Positions 33,328 through 42,447 of a stretch of 64,000 nucleotides of DNA are shown here, piece after piece. The notes below the pieces were generated by a model. The model was not told the DNA's origin. It worked only from the letters and a program-made list of their open reading frames with translations, and ran no database searches. Positions within the stretch are counted from its first letter, which is position 1, and the number at the start of each line of letters is the position of its first letter. The DNA is from Paenibacillus phoenicis (GTDB lineage: Bacteria > Bacillota > Bacilli > Paenibacillales > Paenibacillaceae). The stretch covers positions 1,054,001-1,118,000 of the forward strand of contig NZ_JAYERP010000001.1 in NCBI RefSeq assembly GCF_034718895.1, read 5' to 3'. Both the position numbers and the translations under genes were made by a program.

Positions 33328-35400
33328 TTAACTCGGATTCGCCACCGGCGAGATCGCTGGACCGGCGCCGGGTACGGCTGGTGCCTCAGCAGCTCCCGAC
33401 TGCAGCCGGTACATCTGATAGTACCGTCCGCCCAGGGCGAGCAGCTCTTCGTGCGTACCGCGTTCGACGATTTCACCTCGGTGCAGAACGAGGATCTGAT
33501 CGGCGCTGCGGATCGTCGACAGCCGGTGCGCAATGATGAAGGTCGTCCGGCCGCGTTTCAGTACCTCCAGCGCGGATTGAATCAACGCTTCGGTTTCCGT
33601 ATCGATGTTGGCGGTCGCCTCATCGAGAATGAGGATCGCCGGATCGAAGGCGAGCGCCCGCGCGAAGGAGATCAACTGACGTTCGCCGGCGGACAGCGTG
33701 CTGCCTTTTTCCACGACCGGTTCGTCTAGACCTTTCGGCAAGTGGGCCAAAATCCGGTCCGCGCCAACGTCGATCAGCGCTTTCTCCGCCTTCTCGCGGG
33801 AGATGCGTTCGTCCCCCAGCGTGACATTCGACAGAATCGTCCCGGTGAACAGGTACGGATCCTGGAGGACGATCCCCATATGCTGGCGGATCCACTGCTT
33901 CGGCAGCTCCGTTACCGGCTTACCGTCGATCGTGATCGTTCCTTTCTGCGGATCGTAGAACCGGAACAGCAGGTTGATGATCGAGCTTTTGCCGGAGCCT
34001 GTGTGTCCGACCAACGCAACCGTCTGGCCTTGCTTCGCCTCAAAGGAAATATTTTTCAATACATAGTCCTTCTTGTAGGCGAACGAGACGTCCTTAAACT
34101 CCACATTGCCTTTGTAGCGCGGCATCGAGCCGTCCACGACAGGCTCACCCGGTTCGTCCATCAGCGCGAACACCCGGCCGGCGGAGACCATCGAGGAATC
34201 CAGTGCGGCCAGCTGGTTGACCATCCCGGTGATCGGTTGGAACAACCGTCCAAGCACGTCAACGAAAGCGTACAGTACGCCAAGTGAAATGACGCTGGAA
34301 CCCCCAAGCTGCACCGAACCGAAATACCAAAGCACGGTCGCAAATGCCAAGTTACGGAGGACATTCACCAGGTTATGCGAAGTGAACGCGTTCAGGTTCA
34401 GCATCTTGTTCTGGTGCTTCATGTAATCGCTGTTCAGGTTCTCGAACTCTTCCTTGGTTTGCTCCTCGCGGCGGAAAATCCGGATGATGGACATCCCTTG
34501 AATCGATTCGTTAATGATGGCGTTAATTTCACTTAACCGCGAGCGGATAATCGTGTTATATTTCGTCGCGAATTTGCGGTAAAGAACGACCCATAAGTAA
34601 ATGATCGGAACGACGAATAAGCAGATCAGTCCAAGTCTCACGTCCAGGATAAACAAAGCGATGTACACGCCCAGCATGTTGATGACTCCGGAGAAGAAGT
34701 TCGCCAGCACGGCGATAAACAATTCCTTTACCGCCTCCGTGTCGTTGGTGACGCGGGAGACGACTTTCCCGGCAGGCAGATTATCGAAAAAATGCACCGG
34801 CAGCCGCTGAATATGGGCGTAGACGTCCATGCGCAGCTTGCGGATAACCTGGTTGGCCGAGGATTGCAGCCAGTAAGTTTTGCCAAATTCCATCACAATG
34901 GAAATGGCCAGGAAGACGAAATACCAGACGATAAGCGACAGAATGCCAGGAACCTCCGGCTTGTAAAAAGCAAACAGGCCAGATGCGCTAAGTTGTTGCG
35001 CCGGATATTCGCTAATTGCGCCGTCGTTCCCGGTAAGGGTCAGTATGCCGTCTTTAAAGCTGCGGTCGCCGGAGACGTCCGGGATGGCCGCTTCCACGAA
35101 GACGAAGCTTTTGCCGACCTGCAGCACGCGGACCTCGGCGCCTTTGGCTTCGCCTTCCGCAAAGCGGTCGCCGCGTTTGAAGTTGCGGCCGTCATACGTG
35201 GCGGTATATTTGTCTTTGACCGTGGTTTCGTAAAACGGCTGTTCGATCGCCAGCATATGATCGTCGATCATCGTGCGGGCGATAAACGGGCCGGCCAGTT
35301 CGGCCGCGACCCCAATCGCCAGCATGACGAGCGCGAGGATAAACGTCTTTTTCGCCGTTAAGGCGTATTTGAAAAGTGCTTTTCCTGTATGGGTGTGCAT
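33328..35400 (-). CDS. ABC multidrug exporter half-transporter, BmrD/YheH type
   Basis: A 690-residue exporter subunit: six membrane helices with a ~100-residue extracellular insertion between TM1 and TM2 (YETTVKDKYTATYDGRNFKR ... DGAISEYPAQQLS), then an ATPase domain. Walker A is GHTGSGKS and Walker B LILDEATANID keeps the catalytic Glu, but the signature is degenerate (LSAGE instead of LSGGQ). This is the pattern of heterodimeric BmrCD-type pumps with one active ATP site. The start follows GGGGAGGTGTC in the end of the partner gene, three bases past its stop, so the two are coupled. A Pro/Ala-rich tail ends the protein. Confidence 0.9.
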   Translation of the reverse strand: MHTHTGKALFKYALTAKKTFILALVMLAIGVAAELAGPFIARTMIDDHMLAIEQPFYETTVKDKYTATYDGRNFKRGDRFAEGEAKGAEVRVLQVGKSFVFVEAAIPDVSGDRSFKDGILTLTGNDGAISEYPAQQLSASGLFAFYKPEVPGILSLIVWYFVFLAISIVMEFGKTYWLQSSANQVIRKLRMDVYAHIQRLPVHFFDNLPAGKVVSRVTNDTEAVKELFIAVLANFFSGVINMLGVYIALFILDVRLGLICLFVVPIIYLWVVLYRKFATKYNTIIRSRLSEINAIINESIQGMSIIRIFRREEQTKEEFENLNSDYMKHQNKMLNLNAFTSHNLVNVLRNLAFATVLWYFGSVQLGGSSVISLGVLYAFVDVLGRLFQPITGMVNQLAALDSSMVSAGRVFALMDEPGEPVVDGSMPRYKGNVEFKDVSFAYKKDYVLKNISFEAKQGQTVALVGHTGSGKSSIINLLFRFYDPQKGTITIDGKPVTELPKQWIRQHMGIVLQDPYLFTGTILSNVTLGDERISREKAEKALIDVGADRILAHLPKGLDEPVVEKGSTLSAGERQLISFARALAFDPAILILDEATANIDTETEALIQSALEVLKRGRTTFIIAHRLSTIRSADQILVLHRGEIVERGTHEELLALGGRYYQMYRLQSGAAEAPAVPGAGPAISPVANPS

Positions 35401-35403
35401 CGC

Positions 35404-37161
35404 TTAAGACACCTCCCCGTCAGTCAGGTTCGATTCGACCTGTTGACGTTCGTATTGTTCGCGGTACCAGCCGCCTAACTGCAGCAGCATGTCATGGGTA
35501 CCTTCTTCAATGATTTTGCCTTTCTCCAGCACGACGATCCAATCCGCGTGTTCGATGGCGGACAGGCGGTGCGTGGAGATCAGCGTCGTTTTGCCGGCGC
35601 GCTTACGGCGGATGTTCTCGATGATCCGCGCTTCGGTCCGGGCATCAACGGCGGACAGGGCGTCGTCGAGAATCAACAGCTCCGGATCGGCGATAAACGC
35701 CCGCGCCAGGGAGACCCGCTGCTTCTGGCCGCCGGAAAGGGCGACACCTTTCTCGCCGACCAGTGTATCCAAGCCGTCGGACAAGGTGCCGAGATCCTGG
35801 TCGAAGGCTGCGGTGCGGATCGCCTCAAGAATTTTCTCGTCGGACGCGCCTGGGCAGCCGAATTGGATATTTTGCCGTACCGTCTTGGAGAACAGAATTT
35901 GCTCCTGCGGCACATAGCCGATCCAGCTGTGCAGCCGTTTCAAGGCAATCTGCTGAATCGGCACGCCGGAGATGGTCAGCTCGCCGCTGCCCACCGGATA
36001 TTCATGCAGCAGTTGCTTCAGCAGGGTGGATTTCCCGCTGCCGGTACGGCCGACGATGCCCAGCGTCTCGCCGCGTTTAATCGTTAAGTTAATATGCTCA
36101 AGATTATTGATCGTTGAAGTCGGATAACGGAAGGTCACATCTTTGAACTCGATTGTTTCCGGTTTTTCTACCGAAATCGGGTTCGGAAGGTCCTCGACAT
36201 CCGGCTTTTCGTTTAACGTTTCGTTGACGCGGTCCAGCGAAGCGCCGCCGCGCTGCATGATGTTGATCAGCTCGCCGATCGCAAACATCGGCCAAATCAT
36301 CATCCCCAGGTACATGTTAAAGGTTACGAGATCGCCCAGCGTCAGTTCATTTTGAAAGACGAGATAAATGCCGTACGTGAGTCCAATGGCATAGCTGAGT
36401 CCAACACATAAGCGGATCGTTGGTTCAAAATAAGCGTCAACTTTGGCCACCGCCAAATTTTTCTTGTAAACGTCATCCGTGATCTCCGCGAAACGCTTCT
36501 CATCATTACGCTCTTGTACATAGGCGCGAATGACACGGATCCCGGCGACCGACTCCAGCACCTGGTCGTTCATGTCCCCGAAGGCATCCTGGGCCAAGGT
36601 GTAGCGCTCATGGATGATTTTTCCATAAATCTTCATCGCCAAGGCGATAAAAGGGAGCGGGATGATCGCCGCCAACGTCAGCTTCCAGCTGATCAGCGTG
36701 CTCATGGCCAGGAAAATGACCGTGAGGTACGCCGTCGAGTCGGTCAGCGTCAGCATCCCGAAACCAGCGGTTGTCGCCACCGACCGCAAATCGTTGGTCG
36801 CCCGGGCCATCAGGTCGCCGGTGCGGCTCCGCTCGAAGAACGGCGGCGTCATCCGCAGCAGATGGCTCATGAACCGGGTGCGGAGCAGCCGCTCCACGAG
36901 GTTCGAGCCTCCGAACAGGGAATGCATCCATATGTACGTAATGAGATAGATGAAGATCAGTACGCCGATAATGAGCAAAATATATTGGGTTAACGATGCC
37001 CAAGTGACCGTGCCGGCCACGATTTCATCGATGGCGCTGCCGAGCAGCCGCGGCGGTGCTAGTTCTACGATGCCCACAAAGATGAGCAGGAACAAGCCGA
37101 TGATGTACCGCCTTTTTTCCCGTTTGAAAAACCAACCTAAATTTTTTAAAACCGAAAACAT
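35404..37161 (-). CDS. ABC multidrug exporter half-transporter, BmrC/YheI type
   Basis: A 585-residue type IV ABC exporter subunit with six membrane helices and an ATPase domain. Walker A is GRTGSGKST and the signature LSGGQKQRVSLARAF is canonical, but the Walker B glutamate is replaced by Asp (LLILDDALSAVD). This complements the defects in the partner encoded just downstream, as in BmrCD of B. subtilis. The ATG follows AAAGGAGGAAACCCC. The preceding leader has a terminator hairpin, suggesting attenuation control as described for bmrCD. Drug substrates are unknown. Confidence 0.9.
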   Translation of the reverse strand: MFSVLKNLGWFFKREKRRYIIGLFLLIFVGIVELAPPRLLGSAIDEIVAGTVTWASLTQYILLIIGVLIFIYLITYIWMHSLFGGSNLVERLLRTRFMSHLLRMTPPFFERSRTGDLMARATNDLRSVATTAGFGMLTLTDSTAYLTVIFLAMSTLISWKLTLAAIIPLPFIALAMKIYGKIIHERYTLAQDAFGDMNDQVLESVAGIRVIRAYVQERNDEKRFAEITDDVYKKNLAVAKVDAYFEPTIRLCVGLSYAIGLTYGIYLVFQNELTLGDLVTFNMYLGMMIWPMFAIGELINIMQRGGASLDRVNETLNEKPDVEDLPNPISVEKPETIEFKDVTFRYPTSTINNLEHINLTIKRGETLGIVGRTGSGKSTLLKQLLHEYPVGSGELTISGVPIQQIALKRLHSWIGYVPQEQILFSKTVRQNIQFGCPGASDEKILEAIRTAAFDQDLGTLSDGLDTLVGEKGVALSGGQKQRVSLARAFIADPELLILDDALSAVDARTEARIIENIRRKRAGKTTLISTHRLSAIEHADWIVVLEKGKIIEEGTHDMLLQLGGWYREQYERQQVESNLTDGEVS

Positions 37162-37242
37162 AGTGGGGTTTCCTCCTTTGAATTCCCGATTGCCTAACTT
37201 GCCGGAGAACCTCTACAAGTGTCCGAAACCTGCCAAAAACCG

Positions 37243-37278
37243 CAAAAAGGCATATCGTCCGAAAACGATATGCCTTAA
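37243..37278 (-). terminator. Leader terminator (attenuator) of the ABC exporter operon
   Basis: Read on the minus strand, AAGGCATATCGT pairs with ACGATATGCCTT across TTCGG and is followed by a T run, 80 nt upstream of the first gene. A second hairpin, GTTGCTTAT...ATAAGTAAC, lies upstream at about 37301-37319. A minimal ORF (Met-Leu-Trp-Phe-stop) runs into the terminator stem and may be a leader peptide. Antibiotic-induced ribosome stalling that relieves termination is known for bmrCD; here it is inferred. Confidence 0.65.
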
Positions 37279-37340
37279 AACCATAACATATGTCGCGTCC
37301 GTTACTTATGATAAGCAACCTCCGCGTGTATGATATCACG

Positions 37341-37736
37341 TTTACCCAATAACTGGAAAATAAGCCAAAGGGGCGGTTATCGCATGAGATGAACCAATCC
37401 TGCAGGGGTTGCTCCGGTATTTAGTTGTGTGTTGGGATGCGCATGAAGATACACTGACATAAGATTAACTTTAAACACCGTGCTTCACCCTTTCTTGAAT
37501 GGTAATTATTTGAAATGCGATCTCGTATGTTCCCGATTTTAGCATCGTGCCAAAGAAGATGTCAAACATTAATTTTTTTCAGTAACTATCCAATGCCTCC
37601 TAACGGCTCGAACAAAGGTTTGGCTTTTGGCCCGGTATCGACTACAATAAAAGGGAAGATGGTGTGGTACGGAACGTTGTTCAGTTTCACTTGGAGCACC
37701 AAGAAGGTTGAATAGAAAGAGGAGGGAGAAACGATC
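37341..37736. other. Intergenic region with no recognised gene
   Basis: The stretch separates the ABC exporter leader from the HesB-like gene. Short frames on the plus strand (for example from 37515) lack ribosome sites. Nothing else was recognised. Confidence 0.4.
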
Positions 37737-38036
37737 ATGATTCATGTGAGCAGCGAAGCCGCAGCGTGGTTTAAGAAGGAGCTGGGACTACAGGAAGGTC
37801 AGGCAGTACGCTTCTTTGCGCGCTATAGCGCGGGAGGCAAGCTGCATCCGGGCTTCTCGCTGGGGATCGACGTTGATCAACCCGTATCCCCGGGGATCAA
37901 ATCCGAAGTCGAGGGCATTACGTTCTACATGGAAGACCAGGATTTGTGGTATCTGGATGGATATCACCTCAACGTGACCTATGATCCGCAATTGGGTGAC
38001 ATTGAATATGAGTACGAGGTTGCGGCACCTAATTAA
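37737..38036 (+). CDS. HesB/YneR-like protein lacking the cluster cysteines
   Basis: A 99-residue HesB/IscA-fold protein (AAAWFKKELGLQEGQAVRFF, GFSLGIDVDQP, ITFYMEDQDLWYLDGYHL). Unlike true A-type FeS carriers it contains no cysteine at all, so it cannot ligate a cluster in the IscA manner; this fits the YneR-like subgroup. The ATG follows AAGAGGAGGGAGAAACG. It is a single gene ended by a bidirectional terminator. The function is unknown. Confidence 0.8.
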   Translation: MIHVSSEAAAWFKKELGLQEGQAVRFFARYSAGGKLHPGFSLGIDVDQPVSPGIKSEVEGITFYMEDQDLWYLDGYHLNVTYDPQLGDIEYEYEVAAPN

Positions 38037-38060
38037 GCCAAGACAATAAACGCAAGAACA

Positions 38061-38090
38061 AAAAGGCCCGTCCATTCACGGGCCTTTTCC
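38061..38090. terminator. Bidirectional terminator after the HesB-like gene
   Basis: AAAAGGCCCGT pairs with ACGGGCCTTTT across CCATTC, flanked by A-rich and T-rich sequence. Confidence 0.9.
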
Positions 38091-38129
38091 TTTGAAGGAT
38101 CAGACGGACGGGCGCGGGCCCGTCAATCG

Positions 38130-38633
38130 TCAAATAATGCTGTCTTCCATCGCAAATTCAAAATCGCCGATATCGTATACCTGCACCGGCACCTCGGCTT
38201 CGATGATCCGCCGGATCAGCTCCAGCTGATCGGTCAGGATTGGCACGTTCTCCCGATGGGCAGTCAGTACGATCTCCGTTTCGATCGGATCGAGGAACTC
38301 CCCGTATTGCTCGTTGTCCACCGCGTTCACCACGGTCCAGGTGACATGATCACCGAATAAGATCGAAGGACTCTTAGCCCAAGGAATGGTGAGTGCCCGC
38401 TCCAGCTTCTTGCGGTTCAGCGGTTCTTCGAGGTAAGCGATCAATTCGCTGATTTTCTGCTTCACGTGCATATCGTCGACGGGGTCGTTCATCAGCGGCT
38501 CGGGACTGTTTTGAAATTCATAAAGCTCCATGACGGTGTTGTAAGGTACAATATATTCCACAGGCGCACCCGGCACCAGCAATTCACCATATATCGCCAC
38601 CATCACGGCTTCGATCACAAATCGGCGTGACAT
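38130..38633 (-). CDS. Conserved protein of unknown function
   Basis: A 167-residue acidic soluble protein (SRRFVIEAVMVAIYGELL, VEYIVPYNTVMELYEF, LIAYLEEPLNRKKLERAL, LDPIETEIVLTAHRENVPI). I do not recognise a functional domain. It looks like a conserved Paenibacillaceae family. The second ATG (38633) is six bases past AGGAGG and is a better start than the ATG at 38639, which touches the ribosome site. It ends at a shared terminator and is divergent from the phosphotransferase gene, across a 10-bp inverted repeat. Confidence 0.75.
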   Translation of the reverse strand: MSRRFVIEAVMVAIYGELLVPGAPVEYIVPYNTVMELYEFQNSPEPLMNDPVDDMHVKQKISELIAYLEEPLNRKKLERALTIPWAKSPSILFGDHVTWTVVNAVDNEQYGEFLDPIETEIVLTAHRENVPILTDQLELIRRIIEAEVPVQVYDIGDFEFAMEDSII

Positions 38634-38692
38634 GGTCATCCTCCTAAAACGGCCTGTAACTCATTGCTGCCTTAAGTATCTTACGACAACTC

Positions 38693-38730
38693 AATTTATT
38701 AAGGAGTATACCATAACCAGTTAATAAATT
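38693..38730. promoter_or_regulatory. 10-bp perfect inverted repeat between divergent genes
   Basis: AATTTATTAA and TTAATAAATT flank 18 bases. The position between the 167-residue gene and the phosphotransferase gene suggests an operator or shared control site. Confidence 0.4.
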
Positions 38731-38783
38731 CAGCTTTGCCGCACGAAAATCGGCTTTCATCTACGGGAAGGGGGAAGTGGCGA

Positions 38784-39746
38784 ATGACAGCAAACATGGA
38801 GAAAGAAACTTTCGGACTCTCTCAGCGAACGCTGCGCTGGGTAGAGGAACAGATCGGGCAAGGCGCCAAGGTGGACTCGGCGGTGATCTTGAAAGGCGGC
38901 ACTTCATCGGCGGTTTATGGGGTAAAAATAACCCAAGGAGACACCTGCCACGAAGCGGTACTAAGGCAATTTACCAACAGGGAGTGGCTGCAGGAAGAGC
39001 CGGAGCTCGCGTTGCACGAGACGGCGGCGCTGCAGGCGGCCCATGCGGCGGGACTGCCGTCGCCGCGTGTGCTCGCCTGCGATCCGGACGGCAGCGCTTA
39101 CGGCGTGCCGTCCGTGCTGATGACCCGGCTGCCTGGCCGGGTCGTGTTGAACCCGGCGGATCTGCCGGAATGGCTGGACGGGCTTGCCCGGATGCTGGTG
39201 GAGATCCATGCGGCAGAAGCTCAGCCGATCAGATGGAACTATTTTACCTATAACGAGGTGTCCCGATTGTCTGTGCCCCAGTGGTCCCGTGTTCCTGAGG
39301 CGTGGCGGAGAATTATTGATCGCGTGCAAGGACCTGTACCATCATACGTGCCGCAATTCATTCATCGCGACTACCATCCGGCTAACGTGTTGTGGCAGGA
39401 GGGGGCGATCAGCGGGGTCGTGGATTGGGCCAATGCCTGCATGGGGCCGACCGGGATCGATACCGGCCACTGCCGATTGAATCTCGTGCAGATGTATGGG
39501 GTGGAGGCGGCGGATGCTTTTTTGGACAACTATCTTGCTCAAGCGCGGCGGGAGGGGTGCGACGTAAACGATCCCTATTGGGATATGCTATGCCTGATCG
39601 AAATGCTGCCAGGTCCGCCCGAAGTGTACCAGGATTGGCCGGATTTGGGACTGAACGGGTTAACGCCGGAGCTTCTCGCCCGCCGGTTGGACGAATACGC
39701 GGAGCGACTGATCCGGAAGCTGGATACCTCCGCCACCGAACGGTAA
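38784..39746 (+). CDS. Aminoglycoside phosphotransferase (APH)-fold kinase
   Basis: A 320-residue protein of the APH/choline kinase fold. The catalytic loop FIHRDYHPANVLW and the metal-binding VVDWANACMGPTGIDTGH are intact, and VSRFTN-like N-lobe elements (VLRQFTN) precede them. Such proteins phosphorylate small molecules; the substrate is often not an antibiotic, so resistance should not be assumed. ATG 38784 follows GGGGGAAG by eight bases. The next gene, an ABC exporter, starts 27 nt downstream and may be co-transcribed. Confidence 0.85.
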   Translation: MTANMEKETFGLSQRTLRWVEEQIGQGAKVDSAVILKGGTSSAVYGVKITQGDTCHEAVLRQFTNREWLQEEPELALHETAALQAAHAAGLPSPRVLACDPDGSAYGVPSVLMTRLPGRVVLNPADLPEWLDGLARMLVEIHAAEAQPIRWNYFTYNEVSRLSVPQWSRVPEAWRRIIDRVQGPVPSYVPQFIHRDYHPANVLWQEGAISGVVDWANACMGPTGIDTGHCRLNLVQMYGVEAADAFLDNYLAQARREGCDVNDPYWDMLCLIEMLPGPPEVYQDWPDLGLNGLTPELLARRLDEYAERLIRKLDTSATER

Positions 39747-39773
39747 GAAACAAATAGAGGATGTGCTAACAAA

Positions 39774-41546
39774 TTGAAACATTGGAAAGCCTATTTGACG
39801 TTTGTTAGGCCTTATACGAAATGGATCATACTTACCTTGTTTATCGGGATGCTGAAATTTGGCATTCCCTCCTTGCTGCCGCTGGTGCAGAAATATGTAG
39901 TGGACGATATTTTGCTGGGCGGTGCGATGGAGCTGGAGCAGAAGGTTTCGCAGCTGATGATCGTGCTGGGGGCCACGCTGTTCCTGTTTGTGATCGTGCG
40001 TGGTCCGGTGGAATATGCGCGGCAATATTTTGCCCAGTTGATCACGGCACGGATTTTGTTTGATCTGCGCAACAAGCTGTACGCGCACTTGCAGCGGCTC
40101 TCGCTGCGGTACTACCAAAACACGAAGGTGGGGGAGATCATATCCCGCTTTATTAACGACGCCGAGCAGACCAAGAACATCGTCGAGGTCGGCATGATGA
40201 ACGTTTGGCTGGACATGTTTACGCTGGTGTTCGTGCTGGGATTTATGTTTTATCTGAACCCCTGGCTGACGCTGGTAGCGATTGCGATCTTCCCGCTGTA
40301 CGCGATCGCGGTGAAAGTGCTGTACAAGCGCTTGAAGAAGCTGACCAAAGACCGTTCGGCGGCACTCGCCGGGATCCAGGCTTATTTGCATGAGCGGATT
40401 CAGGGCATTTCCGTTATCCGAAGCTTTGCGTTGGAACGTTATGACCGCAAACGATTTGAAGGGACCAACGGCCGGTTTCTGCAAAAAGCGTTGGCTCACA
40501 GCCGCTGGAACGCTTGGACGTTTGCCGTGATCAACACGCTGACCGATATCGCGCCGCTGCTGGTGATCGGGTACGGCGGGTATCAGGTGATTCACGGCGA
40601 TTTGACGCTGGGGACGTTTGTGGCCTTTTTTGGATATCTCGATCGGCTTTACGCACCGTTAAGGAGATTAATTAACTCCTCGACCACGTTAACGCAGGCT
40701 TCGGCTTCGTGGGAGCGGGTGCTCGAGCTGATGGAGGAGCCGTACGATATGATCGATGCGCCGGATGCAAAGGTATTGCCGCAGGGCAGCCACGGCGTGA
40801 TGTTCCGGGATGTGTGGTTCAAGTATCGGGAAGATGGCGATTGGGTGCTCAAAAACATCTCACTCGAAGTCAATCCCGGCCAAACCGTTGCCTTCGTTGG
40901 CATGAGCGGAGGCGGGAAATCGTCGCTCGTTGGGTTGATTCCCCGGTTCTACGACGTGCAGCGGGGGGCGCTGACGGTGGGCGGCCGTGACGTCCGCGAG
41001 TGGACGATGGAAAGCCTGCGCAGCCGGATCGGCATGGTGCTGCAGGACAATTTCCTTTTTAGCGGCAGCGTGCGCGACAACATTTTGTTCGGCCGGCCGG
41101 ACGCCACCGAGGCGGAGGTGATCGAGGCGGCCCGCGCGGCGAACGCGCATGATTTCATCATGCAGCTGCCGCAGGGCTACGACACCGAGGTCGGGGAGCG
41201 CGGCGTCAAGCTGTCCGGCGGGCAGAAGCAGCGGATTGCCATCGCCCGCGTCTTCTTGAAAGACCCGCCGATCCTCGTGCTCGATGAGGCGACATCCGCG
41301 CTTGACCTGGAGTCGGAGCACCTGATCCAGCAGTCGCTGCAGCAGCTCTCGCGCGCCCGCACGACGCTGATCGTGGCGCACCGGCTGTCGACGATCACCC
41401 ACGCCGACCAGATCATCGTGCTGAAGAACGGCGAAATCGTCGAGCGCGGCACGCACGACGAGCTGATGGCGATCCCGGACGGCGTGTACGCGCAGCTGTA
41501 CAACATCCAGCACCTCAGCCCGGCGGAGAGCGTGGAGCTGGGGTGA
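39774..41546 (+). CDS. ABC exporter (permease-ATPase fusion)
   Basis: A 590-residue type IV half-transporter with six membrane helices (about residues 1-310) and a fully canonical ATPase domain: Walker A GMSGGGKSS, LSGGQKQRIAIARVFL, and Walker B LVLDEATSALD with catalytic Glu. It can therefore work as a homodimer. The start is a TTG with only a distant AGAGG, so translation initiation is weak or the start is misjudged. It shares direction with the upstream kinase. The substrate is unknown. The last third is markedly GC-rich. Confidence 0.9.
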   Translation: MKHWKAYLTFVRPYTKWIILTLFIGMLKFGIPSLLPLVQKYVVDDILLGGAMELEQKVSQLMIVLGATLFLFVIVRGPVEYARQYFAQLITARILFDLRNKLYAHLQRLSLRYYQNTKVGEIISRFINDAEQTKNIVEVGMMNVWLDMFTLVFVLGFMFYLNPWLTLVAIAIFPLYAIAVKVLYKRLKKLTKDRSAALAGIQAYLHERIQGISVIRSFALERYDRKRFEGTNGRFLQKALAHSRWNAWTFAVINTLTDIAPLLVIGYGGYQVIHGDLTLGTFVAFFGYLDRLYAPLRRLINSSTTLTQASASWERVLELMEEPYDMIDAPDAKVLPQGSHGVMFRDVWFKYREDGDWVLKNISLEVNPGQTVAFVGMSGGGKSSLVGLIPRFYDVQRGALTVGGRDVREWTMESLRSRIGMVLQDNFLFSGSVRDNILFGRPDATEAEVIEAARAANAHDFIMQLPQGYDTEVGERGVKLSGGQKQRIAIARVFLKDPPILVLDEATSALDLESEHLIQQSLQQLSRARTTLIVAHRLSTITHADQIIVLKNGEIVERGTHDELMAIPDGVYAQLYNIQHLSPAESVELG

Positions 41547-41579
41547 GAAGTTTACCCTTCCTCGCCACAGATAAGGCCA

Positions 41580-41604
41580 TAAAAGGGCGTTATTTCGCCC
41601 TTTT
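41580..41604 (+). terminator. Terminator after the ABC exporter
   Basis: AAAAGGGCG pairs perfectly with CGCCCTTTT across TTATTT. Confidence 0.8.
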
Positions 41605-41620
41605 GTGGCTGAACGGGCGA

Positions 41621-41767
41621 AATAAGGGTAATAAGTTCCGCTATTGCTGGGAGTGGGCACATTTGAGCCGGGTTTCAGCAAGTTTCTGAGCGGAATAAGG
41701 ACATTTTTTACCGCTATTTGCTTGGATTTAGCTCATTTGGGCGAAATAAGGGTAAAAAGTTCCGTTA
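41621..41767. repeat. Repeat cluster 1 of the 23-bp AATAAGG-N7-GTTCCGYTA family
   Basis: Three units start at 41621, 41694 and 41745, all in the same orientation; the middle one reads TTACCGCTA at its end. The unit-to-unit distances are 73 and 51 bp. The same family recurs at 43157-43339. No gene is present in this stretch. Confidence 0.8.
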
Positions 41768-41862
41768 TTGTTTGGAGTGCGTACCTATGACACTAGGTCG
41801 ACGGATCATGTTGTAAAGTAACTTTAAATCTCCCTATGAAAGTGAAAGGAAGTCTCTCGTAA

Positions 41863-42276
41863 ATGTGGTTTATACTCGCTTTGTTGTCCGCTATTTTTGC
41901 GGCGCTTACGTCAATTTTGGCGAAGGTTGGTATTGAGGGGGTTAACTCCAATCTGGCGACAGCGATTCGCACGGTTGTGGTGGTCATTATGGCATGGGGG
42001 ATGGTGTATCTCACCCACGCCCAGAGCGGACTGTTCGAGATCAGCCGAAAAAGCTGGATTTTCCTGATCCTGTCCGGCTTGGCTACCGGTGCATCCTGGC
42101 TCTGTTATTTCAAGGCCCTTCAGTTGGGGCATACCTCCAAAGTGGTGGCAATCGATAAATTAAGCATCGTGATCACGCTGGTTCTGGCACTTATTTTTTT
42201 GCATGAGGAATTTACATACAAGTCGCTGATTGGTTCCATTTTGATCACGATTGGTACGCTGGTTATGGTTTTGTAA
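41863..42276 (+). CDS. Small EamA-family membrane protein
   Basis: A 137-residue protein with one EamA domain (about five hydrophobic helices, FILALLSAIFAALTSILAKVG to LIGSILITIGTLVMVL) and SGLATGASWLCYFKALQLG in the middle. Single-domain EamA proteins are thought to form dimers that export small metabolites; full-length family members have two domains. The start follows AAAGGAAG at somewhat long spacing. It lies alone between two repeat clusters. The substrate is unknown. Confidence 0.85.
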   Translation: MWFILALLSAIFAALTSILAKVGIEGVNSNLATAIRTVVVVIMAWGMVYLTHAQSGLFEISRKSWIFLILSGLATGASWLCYFKALQLGHTSKVVAIDKLSIVITLVLALIFLHEEFTYKSLIGSILITIGTLVMVL

Positions 42277-42447
42277 GAGGGGAGTCATCAGTACCGTAAT
42301 GTACTTGCCAATAATGTTACGAAGGCATTTATTACTGCTGATATATATGTAAATTGGACCAATGGAAGATTAATTAACTCACTCACTTACATATGGGGAC
42401 ATTTTGGGGAATCGCGGTCAAAAAGTGATCAAATCACTCTAATTAGG

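Noticed and set aside
38784..39746. An antibiotic-resistance call for the APH-fold gene
   Set aside because: The catalytic loop is intact, but APH-fold kinases act on many substrates, and nothing in the sequence points to an aminoglycoside.
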